In this document: piece by piece, positions 18,040 through 24,883 of the stretch
How positions within the stretch are numbered: position 1 is the first letter of the stretch
Layout: each line of letters begins with the position of its first letter
NCBI GenBank assembly: GCA_964563975.1
Contig: CAZLZJ010000006.1
Coordinates: 1-64,000, forward strand
Source of the DNA: JAAYJR01 sp964563975
GTDB taxonomy: Bacteria; Bacteroidota; Bacteroidia; Bacteroidales; Prolixibacteraceae
DNA length: 64,000 nt
Reading direction: 5' to 3'
Position numbers and translations under genes: made by a program
The notes under the pieces: model-generated
The model's input: only the letters and a program-made list of their open reading frames with translations
What the model was told of the DNA's origin: nothing
Database searches by the model: none

Positions 18040-18256
18040 TTCAATATTTTAATCTGATAAAAAAACAAAAATAGAGGATGTTTAACAGAATACATCTCTT
18101 TTATGCAAGCTTTTATTAACAACTCACGGAAGTTAACATCACCTTGCTTGTAATGCCGACACACATTATTAAAACCTGAAAGTTTGATTTTTCGATATTA
18201 TAAAACAATTAAATAAAAATTATACGTTAATATTGTAGCTTTAAGTGTTAAGTAGT
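18040..18256. other. Divergent intergenic region between the helicase gene and the T9SS cargo gene
   Basis: These 217 nt separate two divergent start codons and must hold both promoters. TTAATATTG near 18225-18235 resembles the -7 box TAnnTTTG with one mismatch, but no -33 partner at normal spacing is visible. No small gene or RNA is evident. Confidence 0.4.
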
Positions 18257-18281
18257 ATGAAACGAGCATTCGGATTAAAAT
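18257..18281 (+). repeat. Dispersed repeat, copy D (partial), at the start codon of the next gene
   Basis: These 25 nt match copy C at 23 of 25 positions, from ATGAAACGAGCAT through GATTAAAAT, and then the similarity ends. Here the ATG of the repeat is the probable start codon of the T9SS cargo gene, so the repeat encodes its first eight residues. Confidence 0.55.
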
Positions 18282-19585
18282 CGAAACCCAGGAGTATAAT
18301 TAAAGCGTTTTATATATCTCTTTTCATCACCGTTTGGCTATTTGCCGGAAAGGCTGAAGCTCAACTTACCGCCCCCGGCTCATCGGCTGTAATCGCAACC
18401 CGTTATCCGGTATTTCAGGAGACTGATAATATTTACATATTTTGCTCTTCCGATGCTTCCTCAAAAGATGGTGTTTTGCAGGTAAACACAACTTTAGAGG
18501 GTACAAAGACCATACTTTGGGAAAAATATAACAATCAAACTTCTGAGTTCGGGCTATATTTTTCAGAAAGTACCGATGATATGCAGTCGACAATCACAAA
18601 CCTTGCCGATGGCTGTTATCGTGCAACTGTCACTTTAGGTACAACTGTTGAGATTTACCGGGCGTGGATAATAAACAACTTTTTGGCAGCTGAAGCAAAA
18701 ATATCACAATCCGATTGTCAGTCATTTACCCTCGAAGGCACCTATACCTCATCTGCAATAAAGTATTATGATCCGGCTGACAATACAGAGTTAGAGATAG
18801 CAAAAGAGATAAAAGCAGAATGGAAAGAAAAGGAGGTACTGCTAAGCTCCCTGACCACCATAAAAATATTTGATCTTCCCCTTGATGATGCAGAGTATAG
18901 TTTCAGGGTATATGATCAGTTTGGATGTGAAGCAGTCAGCATCATCAATTATGGATCAGTAGCTGTAATTGCAGATTTTACTGCCGCCCCCATGCAAGGG
19001 GAAGCTCCCCTGACAGTCACATTTAACAACCTGTCAAAAAATAGTGATCAATATATCTGGCACTTTTTTCGCAGCCTTGATGAGATAAAAAAAGACTCGG
19101 AAGATGGCCGGCAGCCGGTTGACAGTATCATGATAGTTGCATATGATCAAAATCCTGTCTATACCTACGAAAAATCAGGATACTATATGGTTAAGTTAGT
19201 CTCAGTAAGAGTTTCAGATACTCTGACCTGTGCCGATACGACATATCTTAATGATTATATAGTAGTAGATACATCCTTTGTTGCCGTACCTAACGTATTC
19301 ACCCCTAACGGAGACGGCACCAATGACTTTTTTGTGGTTAAGTTCTGGTCGATGCAAAGTATTAAGATTGAAATTTTTAACCGCTGGGGAAAGAGGCTTC
19401 ACTTCTGGGAAAATAATAATATACAAGGCTTTGAAGAGACTTATACTGCAACGGTGTGGGATGGCCGCGTTGGAGGCAGATATGCAAGTCCGGGGGTCTA
19501 CTATTACGTGATCGAAGGAATAGGCAGGGATGACAAAAGACGAAAAGCACGAGGGTTTTTTCATCTGTTCAGAGACAAGCGGTAA
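18257..19585 (+). CDS. Secreted PKD-domain protein with T9SS type B (gliding-motility-like) C-terminal sorting domain
   Basis: This protein is probably exported by Sec and then delivered to the cell surface by the type IX system. From ATG 18257 (442 residues) it has a signal peptide ending AGKAEAQ at about residue 35. An alternative GTG at 18245 adds only four residues. A PKD domain follows at roughly 240-345 (APMQGEAPLTVTFNNLSKNS). The end is a CHU_C / type B sorting domain: VPNVFTPNGDGTNDFF, IEIFNRWGKRL, VWDGRVGG and GVYYYVIEG. The N-terminal half has no family I recognise. It is a single gene, not part of the polyamine cluster. Confidence 0.85.
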   Translation: MKRAFGLKSKPRSIIKAFYISLFITVWLFAGKAEAQLTAPGSSAVIATRYPVFQETDNIYIFCSSDASSKDGVLQVNTTLEGTKTILWEKYNNQTSEFGLYFSESTDDMQSTITNLADGCYRATVTLGTTVEIYRAWIINNFLAAEAKISQSDCQSFTLEGTYTSSAIKYYDPADNTELEIAKEIKAEWKEKEVLLSSLTTIKIFDLPLDDAEYSFRVYDQFGCEAVSIINYGSVAVIADFTAAPMQGEAPLTVTFNNLSKNSDQYIWHFFRSLDEIKKDSEDGRQPVDSIMIVAYDQNPVYTYEKSGYYMVKLVSVRVSDTLTCADTTYLNDYIVVDTSFVAVPNVFTPNGDGTNDFFVVKFWSMQSIKIEIFNRWGKRLHFWENNNIQGFEETYTATVWDGRVGGRYASPGVYYYVIEGIGRDDKRRKARGFFHLFRDKR

Positions 19586-19605
19586 TTTTATCCGCCTTCA
19601 CGGTT

Positions 19606-20643
19606 TCAGATAAACCCTTGCGAGCGGCCGGCCAGATTACTTAATTTATATATTATCCTGGCTGCTACATTAGCATCCCAATTATCATTTCCGGCTTCAC
19701 AAACATCAAAGCCGATAATCTTTTTCCCCGATTGTATAACTTTCCTGAACAGATAGAGCAATTCTCCATAATCTACTCCTCCGGGTACAGGGGTACCGGT
19801 ATTTGGACAAAGTTTAGGGTCTAATCCGTCAAGATCAACACTTATATAAACATTCTCAGGTAACTGCGCCACTACCTCCTCACAAATCACTCCCCATAAA
19901 ACCCCATTAAATTTTTTCTCTTGCAGATCATGATCAAAAAACACTTCAACCCGTCCTGTTTCGGCATGTATCATCTCCGCTTCCTCTTCACAAAAATCGC
20001 GAATGGCAACCTGAACCAATTTGGAAACAGATTTTTCTTTAAGAATATTATAAAAGGCAGAAGCATGTGACCAGGTAAATCCCTGATAGCTTTTACGCAG
20101 ATCCATATGCGCATCTATCTGCAGTATGCCAAAAGATTGATAAAAATCTCCCAGCGCCTGTACCAGACCGAGAGAAACACTATGATCCCCTCCAACCACG
20201 CCACAAATCTTACCGGCCTCAATAACTTTTTTTGACTCACTGAAAATTAAAGAGTTCAATTTTGCACATCCTTCATTAACCTTATCCAACTCACCGGATG
20301 AGATATTTATATCACCGCTTTCAATTTTATCAATATGAGCAAATGCTTTCGGGCGAAGATTATTTCTTTCATTCATAATATTTTGGTTCACCGGTGCCAT
20401 ATAAATACCAAGCTTCCATGCATCCCTGATATCAACATCAAAAAGATCCAGCTGTCTCGACACATTGAGAATGGAAGCCGGTGCCATAGCTGTGCCTTCA
20501 TCACCCGACACAGTTACATCCCAGGGCACAGGCAACAAAATAATATTTGCTGTTTCATAAGAGTATGGCAGTCCGATGAAATTACCATTATTTAATCCGG
20601 TTCCACTTGGATTAAAATCCTTGTTAAGTACTGTTTTGTTCAT
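19606..20643 (-). CDS. Arginase/agmatinase family ureohydrolase, probable agmatinase
   Basis: Ureohydrolases are binuclear manganese enzymes. The metal ligands are visible in GGDHSVSLG, QIDAHMDLR and ISVDLDGLDP. The protein has 345 residues, about 40 more than a typical agmatinase, mostly through an N-terminal extension and an inserted stretch near residues 100-130. The neighbouring divergent genes make carboxyspermidine and spermidine from putrescine, which favours agmatine to putrescine plus urea as the reaction. Arginase or formimidoylglutamase activity cannot be excluded from sequence alone. Confidence 0.8.
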   Translation of the reverse strand: MNKTVLNKDFNPSGTGLNNGNFIGLPYSYETANIILLPVPWDVTVSGDEGTAMAPASILNVSRQLDLFDVDIRDAWKLGIYMAPVNQNIMNERNNLRPKAFAHIDKIESGDINISSGELDKVNEGCAKLNSLIFSESKKVIEAGKICGVVGGDHSVSLGLVQALGDFYQSFGILQIDAHMDLRKSYQGFTWSHASAFYNILKEKSVSKLVQVAIRDFCEEEAEMIHAETGRVEVFFDHDLQEKKFNGVLWGVICEEVVAQLPENVYISVDLDGLDPKLCPNTGTPVPGGVDYGELLYLFRKVIQSGKKIIGFDVCEAGNDNWDANVAARIIYKLSNLAGRSQGFI

Positions 20644-20683
20644 TAAAAAATGCTTAATTTGGCATAAATATTTTTACTCTGTC

Positions 20684-20701
20684 CAAAGTTACAAAATTAT
20701 A
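20684..20701 (-). promoter_or_regulatory. Candidate -7 boxes for the agmatinase gene
   Basis: On the minus strand TAATTTTG (20699-20692) and TAACTTTG (20691-20684) both fit the Bacteroidota -7 consensus TAnnTTTG, about 40-50 nt before the start codon at 20643. I see no clear TTTG at -33, so which one is used, if either, is open. Confidence 0.35.
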
Positions 20702-20727
20702 AAATTGACACTGAACTAATTAAAATT

Positions 20728-21921
20728 ATGAGCAAAATAATAATTATCGGAGCAGGTGGTGTTGGTCGTGTTGTAGCTGCAAAATGTGCTGCCAACCCTG
20801 AAATCTTTTCCAAAATCCTTCTGGCCAGCCGTACAAAATCAAAATGCGATAAAATTGCAAAAGAGACAGGACGCGGCATCATCGAGACTGCGCAGGTAAA
20901 TGCCGACAATAGCACGGAAGTAGCAAACCTTATAAATAACTTTAAGCCAGAATTGGTTATTAATGTGGCATTGCCATATCAGGATCTGCCCATAATGGAT
21001 GCCTGCCTGGAAACAGGTGTTAACTACCTTGATACAGCAAATTATGAACCCAGGGATGAAGCTAAATTTGAGTACAGCTGGCAATGGGCATATAATGACA
21101 GATATAAAAAGAGAGGAATCACTGCAATCCTCGGCTGCGGATTTGACCCCGGTGTGACCAATATATACACGGCTTATGCAGCAAAGCATCATTTCGACGA
21201 ATTGCACTTTCTCGACATAGTCGACTGTAACGCCGGGGACCACGGAAAAGCATTTGCAACAAATTTCAATCCTGAGATCAATATCCGCGAAATAACACAA
21301 AAAGGGAGATACTGGGAAGGGGGCAGATGGGTAGAGACAGAGCCTCATGCTGTAAAAAAAATTCTTAATTATCCAAATATCGGCCCACGCGATTCATACC
21401 TCATATTCCATGAAGAGCTTGAGTCTTTGGTTAAAAATTTTCCAACATTGAAGCGGGCAAGATTCTGGATGACTTTCGGACAGGAGTATCTTACCCACCT
21501 GCGTGTAATCCAGAATATTGGAATGGCACGTATCGATCCCGTAATTTATAAAGGCATAGAAGTGGTACCTTTAGAATTCTTAAAGCATGTTTTACCCGAT
21601 CCCGGAGAACTGGGAGAAAACTACACAGGTGAAACCTCTATCGGCTGCCGCATCAGAGGCATAAAAGATGGCAAAGAAAAAACCTGTTATATATGGAACA
21701 ACTGCAGTCATCAGCAGGCATATCAGGAAACAGGTACCCAGGCTGTATCCTATACAACAGGGGTGCCGGCCATGTTAGGGGCTGCTATGCTGCTTACCGG
21801 AAAATGGCAGGGCAAAGGAGTATTCAATGTAGAACAGTTCAATCCCGATCCATTTATGGAAAAAATCGGAGAGCATGGATTGCCATGGAATGAGAAAACA
21901 GATATCGACCTGGAGTTATAA
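20728..21921 (+). CDS. Carboxynorspermidine synthase (saccharopine dehydrogenase-like)
   Basis: The enzyme condenses putrescine (or diaminopropane) with aspartate semialdehyde and reduces the imine to carboxyspermidine (or carboxynorspermidine) using NADPH. The 397-residue protein opens with the Rossmann segment KIIIIGAGGVGRVV and continues with the family segments VINVALPYQDLPIMDACLE, LGCGFDPGVTNIYTAYA and VVDCNAGDHGK-like DIVDCNAGDHGKAF. The decarboxylase gene follows after 50 nt on the same strand, which supports this assignment over lysine-pathway saccharopine dehydrogenase. Confidence 0.9.
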   Translation: MSKIIIIGAGGVGRVVAAKCAANPEIFSKILLASRTKSKCDKIAKETGRGIIETAQVNADNSTEVANLINNFKPELVINVALPYQDLPIMDACLETGVNYLDTANYEPRDEAKFEYSWQWAYNDRYKKRGITAILGCGFDPGVTNIYTAYAAKHHFDELHFLDIVDCNAGDHGKAFATNFNPEINIREITQKGRYWEGGRWVETEPHAVKKILNYPNIGPRDSYLIFHEELESLVKNFPTLKRARFWMTFGQEYLTHLRVIQNIGMARIDPVIYKGIEVVPLEFLKHVLPDPGELGENYTGETSIGCRIRGIKDGKEKTCYIWNNCSHQQAYQETGTQAVSYTTGVPAMLGAAMLLTGKWQGKGVFNVEQFNPDPFMEKIGEHGLPWNEKTDIDLEL

Positions 21922-21971
21922 CTCATAAGCAAATGTGCAATAGTTACACCCAAATTTAAATTAAGAGAGAT

Positions 21972-23108
21972 TTGGACTATTCAAAAATACCTTCACCCTC
22001 ATTTGTGCTGGATGAAAGCTTACTGATCAAAAATCTTCAACTGATCAAAAGGGTACAAGATGAAGCCGGTATAAAAATTATTCCTGCTTTTAAAGGGTTT
22101 GCCATGTGGAGTGTATTCCCGTTGATACGAAAGTATCTCAAAGGAGCTGCTGCCAGCTCATTAAATGAAGCAAAACTCTGTTTTGAAGAGATGAAATCCC
22201 CTGCATTTACCTATTCGCCGGCATATATGGAAGAGGATTTTGAAGAGCTGCTGAAATATTCAGACCACATAGTGTTTAATTCATTCAACCAATTTTACAA
22301 ATATTATAAAAAAGTACAAAAATCGGATAGGCATATATCTTGCGGGATAAGGGTAAATCCTGAATTCTCTGATGTAAAGACTACTTTGTATAACCCGGGA
22401 TCTGCCGGTTCAAGGCTGGGTGTGGGCAGCGCTGAATTTCCCGACAAGCTTCCTGAAGGTATCGAAGGAATACATTTTCATGTTCTTTGCGAATCAAACT
22501 CCTACAGCTTAGAAAAAGTGCTCTGTCACCTTGAACAAAAATTTGAAAAACATCTTAAAAAGGTAAAATGGGTAAATATGGGAGGAGGACATCTTATAAC
22601 CGGGGAGGGATATGACCATAATCATCTTATCTGTCTGCTGAAAGAGTTCAAGAAAAAATATAAGGTCAGTATCATCCTCGAACCCGGCAGTGCAATTGTC
22701 TGGAATACCGGAGTGCTGATATCAACAGTGCAAGATATAGTTGAGCACAAAGGTATACTAACAGCTATCCTCGATATATCCTTCACGGCGCATATGCCTG
22801 ATACACTTGAAATGCCCTACCGTCCGGCAGTTGAAGGGGCGGCAAACCCCGGTAAAGCAGGAAGATATAAATACAGATTGGGCGGGATCAGCTGTCTTGC
22901 AGGCGATTTTATGGAGGTCTATGATTTTGACCGGGAGCTTAAAGCAGGCGACAAGGTGATTTTTAAAGATATGATCCACTACACTATGGTAAAAACAACT
23001 ATGTTTAATGGGGTAAAGCATCCTGCCATTACAATATGGACAAGTGACAATAAACTGAAAGTCGTCAGGAATTTCTATTATGAGGACTTTAAAAGCCGCC
23101 TCTCTTAG
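21972..23108 (+). CDS. nspC: Carboxynorspermidine/carboxyspermidine decarboxylase
   Basis: NspC is a PLP-dependent alanine-racemase-fold decarboxylase that completes the spermidine or norspermidine route. The 378-residue protein has the PLP lysine Lys41 in IPAFKGFAMWS, the segment GIHFHVLCESNSY with the PLP-ring-stacking histidine, WVNMGGGHLIT and ILEPGSAIVWNTG. No ATG is available near the start: the frame is open from 21960, and the first standard codon is TTG 21972, which gives the expected MDYSKIPSPSFVLDE. The gene is cotranscribed with the synthase upstream. Confidence 0.92.
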   Translation: MDYSKIPSPSFVLDESLLIKNLQLIKRVQDEAGIKIIPAFKGFAMWSVFPLIRKYLKGAAASSLNEAKLCFEEMKSPAFTYSPAYMEEDFEELLKYSDHIVFNSFNQFYKYYKKVQKSDRHISCGIRVNPEFSDVKTTLYNPGSAGSRLGVGSAEFPDKLPEGIEGIHFHVLCESNSYSLEKVLCHLEQKFEKHLKKVKWVNMGGGHLITGEGYDHNHLICLLKEFKKKYKVSIILEPGSAIVWNTGVLISTVQDIVEHKGILTAILDISFTAHMPDTLEMPYRPAVEGAANPGKAGRYKYRLGGISCLAGDFMEVYDFDRELKAGDKVIFKDMIHYTMVKTTMFNGVKHPAITIWTSDNKLKVVRNFYYEDFKSRLS

Positions 23109-23124
23109 AATTCAAAATATTTAA

Positions 23125-23148
23125 TTTTATTAACAAATGTTAATAAAA
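23125..23148 (+). terminator. AT-rich inverted repeat after nspC, weak terminator candidate
   Basis: TTTTATTAAC (23125-23134) and GTTAATAAAA (23139-23148) are perfect inverted repeats around AAAT, 17 nt after the nspC stop. The stem has only two G-C pairs and no T run after it, so its strength as a terminator is doubtful. Confidence 0.35.
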
Positions 23149-23186
23149 CCGGTTAAAATAAAGTGAATATATATAACCGCAAAAAG

Positions 23187-23218
23187 TTGACAACTACTAT
23201 AATTATTTTATAATTTTG
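23187..23218 (+). promoter_or_regulatory. Bacteroidota-type promoter for the structured RNA
   Basis: TTG at 23187-23189 (in GTTGAC) and TAATTTTG at 23211-23218 are separated by 21 nt and match the Bacteroidota primary-sigma pattern (TTTG at -33, TAnnTTTG at -7). Transcription should begin around 23224-23227, at the sequence ACCGGGTGAG. No protein-coding start follows, which supports an RNA gene. Confidence 0.7.
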
Positions 23219-23224
23219 TAATTA

Positions 23225-23741
23225 CCGGGTGAGAGATAAAAGGCAGTTCCAAAAATGTGGGAAAGACGAGTATTTCTTAGTTGAAATACAAACCTGTTCT
23301 CACCTTCTCAAGGGAAGGCACATCAGAGGAACCGAAGTTTGAACCGGGTGGTCTGGAAACCAAAGGTTCTTTCAATCATCAAAAGAAAACCAGACGTTCT
23401 TTCGAGATTGAGTCTTCAGGCAAGAGGCAAAAGAAGCAAGCTTCTTTTAGCCACATTGCACAGCACCAAATCCAAACAGCTGAGGTGCTGACAGCAGGCG
23501 GCAAATATCTCCGGATTTTTGCCAAAAGCTCTGAAAGACACTTCGTCCGTGAAGGTAATCCGGAAAACCGAGCGGACTGCTCAACGGTAAATGCCATAAA
23601 AAGCTTTACCTGCGGGTACAGGGCATAAGCCTGTAAAAAAGCTGATGCCGGCCACAATAACTGTAATCCGGCACACGGGAGCGCTTAGGTTAACCCGCGT
23701 GATGGGAACTATTTGTAAAAAAATGGTTCCCATTTGTTTTT
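23225..23741 (+). ncRNA. Structured non-coding RNA of unknown family (~515 nt)
   Basis: The stretch lies between a good promoter and a strong terminator and is dense in pairing: GGTGAGA/TCTCACC around a GTATTTC/GAAATAC hairpin, CCTTC/GAAGG, GTCTGG/CCAGAC, AAAAGAAG/CTTCTTTT, GGCAAATAT/ATTTTTGCC (one mismatch), GGTAAA/TTTACC, ACAGG/CCTGT and GCCGG/CCGGC. GTTCC near 23250 and GGAAC near 23330 could add a pseudoknot with the first helix. A 115-codon open frame on the plus strand (23281-23628) has no protein-like composition. I looked for RNase P, tmRNA, SRP, 6S and intron core motifs and found none. The exact structure needs covariation. Confidence 0.6.
23702..23741 (+). terminator. Rho-independent terminator of the structured RNA
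   Basis: ATGGGAAC (23702-23709) and GTTCCCAT (23726-23733) form a perfect 8-bp stem with a 16-nt A-rich loop, followed by TTGTTTTT. Confidence 0.8.
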
Positions 23742-23747
23742 AAAAAA

Positions 23748-23766
23748 GACAGTTATGGCAACTGTC
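23748..23766. other. Small hairpin between two terminators
   Basis: GACAGTT and AACTGTC pair over 7 bp around the loop ATGGC. It lies just after the RNA terminator and before the next one. A short processed RNA or a second part of the same transcript are possible; nothing further can be said. Confidence 0.4.
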
Positions 23767-23778
23767 TGCTAAAAAAAG

Positions 23779-23804
23779 AAGGATGGGCTCAACAACCCAT
23801 CCTT
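23779..23804 (-). terminator. Strong terminator, probably bidirectional, after tonB
   Basis: AAGGATGGG (23779-23787) and CCCATCCTT (23796-23804) pair perfectly over 9 bp. On the minus strand the stem is followed by a T run (TTCTTTTTTT), making a textbook terminator for the tonB transcript arriving from the right. On the plus strand it is followed by TTCTC, so it can also act as a backup for the RNA gene. Confidence 0.75.
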
Positions 23805-23813
23805 TTCTCATTA

Positions 23814-23868
23814 AACTAACTAACCTAACTAAACCTAAACTTATGAAAATAAACGTAATCCAAATATA
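23814..23868 (+). other. CTAA-rich tract followed by a tiny open frame
   Basis: A run built from CTAA-like units (ACTAACTAACCTAACTAAAC and on) is followed by ATG and an eight-codon frame (MKINVIQI) ending in TAG at 23866-23868. Such CTAA-rich leaders can precede genes in Bacteroidota, but no gene follows here; tonB comes in from the other strand. It may be a remnant of a lost gene start. Confidence 0.3.
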
Positions 23869-23940
23869 GGTTCATTTTTAAGATAATGCAAGATATTTTT
23901 GTTAAATTCTGTTAAATAAAAAATAATTTTAACTAATAAT

Positions 23941-24705
23941 TTATTGAGCAACAAAAGTATAATGAATTGTTCCTCTTTGAATTTCCGGAGCAGTGTCATC
24001 TTTATTAAAAATAGTCCTTGATGCAGCTGCAGTTGCATATAAAAATATTTTATCGTCGCGAACAGAAGGGTTATTGCGGAAAGTGGCTCTGACAACCTTT
24101 CCTTCCCGGTTAACCTCTATATCGACAATCACTTTCCCCCCGCCCTGTGCCAGATAAACAGGAATGGGCAAACTTAAATGATAGCGGTTTTCAAGATAAT
24201 AGACGATATTGCTTTCACCGGCATAAAAAACATTCTTTACAGAATCCGGGTCCATATTTTCGGTAGTTTCAACCGGCATTTTTATGTCATCAAGGCTTTT
24301 TATCTCTTTTGAAAGCTGATTATTCACATCTGATACCAGCTTCCTGGCATCTTCAACCTCTTTCATATAATCTTCATCAAAAAATTTATCCGCATTTTCT
24401 GCAAGCCTGTTTGAGGCAACATTGGTAAGCCTGTTCGAAGCAATGTTAGTAAGCATATTTTGCTGAACTTCCGGTTGTTCAGTCTCATTATCGGCTACCT
24501 CCTCCTCCGGCTCCGGTATTTCAGGCTCAGGTATCTCCATTTCAGAAATCAAGTCGGGAAATTCAATAATAACCTCCTCTTCCAGAACATTGCCTTTTAT
24601 GTCTACATCGGCTAACAGTAATGCCGAAAATAGAAGTATATGAAATATCAAAGTGCCGATGACACCATAAATATTTCTGTGATATATCTCCTTCAGTTTA
24701 CTCAC
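23941..24705 (-). CDS. tonB: Energy transducer TonB
   Basis: TonB carries proton-motive energy from ExbB/ExbD in the inner membrane to outer-membrane receptors. The 254-residue protein has one N-terminal membrane anchor (about residues 14-32, GVIGTLIFHILLFSALLLA), a Glu/Pro-rich periplasmic spacer containing EIPEPEIPEPEEE, and a C-terminal TonB domain with GKVIVDIEVNREGKVVRATF and RGTIHYTFVAQ. A short internal duplication, ASNRL repeated, is visible near 90-105. No exb genes are adjacent. It may serve the receptors elsewhere in this window. Confidence 0.92.
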   Translation of the reverse strand: MSKLKEIYHRNIYGVIGTLIFHILLFSALLLADVDIKGNVLEEEVIIEFPDLISEMEIPEPEIPEPEEEVADNETEQPEVQQNMLTNIASNRLTNVASNRLAENADKFFDEDYMKEVEDARKLVSDVNNQLSKEIKSLDDIKMPVETTENMDPDSVKNVFYAGESNIVYYLENRYHLSLPIPVYLAQGGGKVIVDIEVNREGKVVRATFRNNPSVRDDKIFLYATAAASRTIFNKDDTAPEIQRGTIHYTFVAQ

Positions 24706-24883
24706 AAAACAAAAATATAAAATAAAGTTTATTACTCTGAGGTTTACCTTTTACTATTTTTAATTTAACAATTTTGCACTTTAACCAATTTTAACGAAAA
24801 ATGATTAGCCGGCAATTATTTAAAATGATTATTTTTCTGAAATAATTCGCATTATATTCAAATTATTTTCTCTCAAGGGAAAA

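Noticed and set aside
23281..23628. 115-codon plus-strand open frame
   Set aside because: It lies within the structured RNA, its product has no recognisable domain, and hairpin-forming inverted repeats explain its sequence better.
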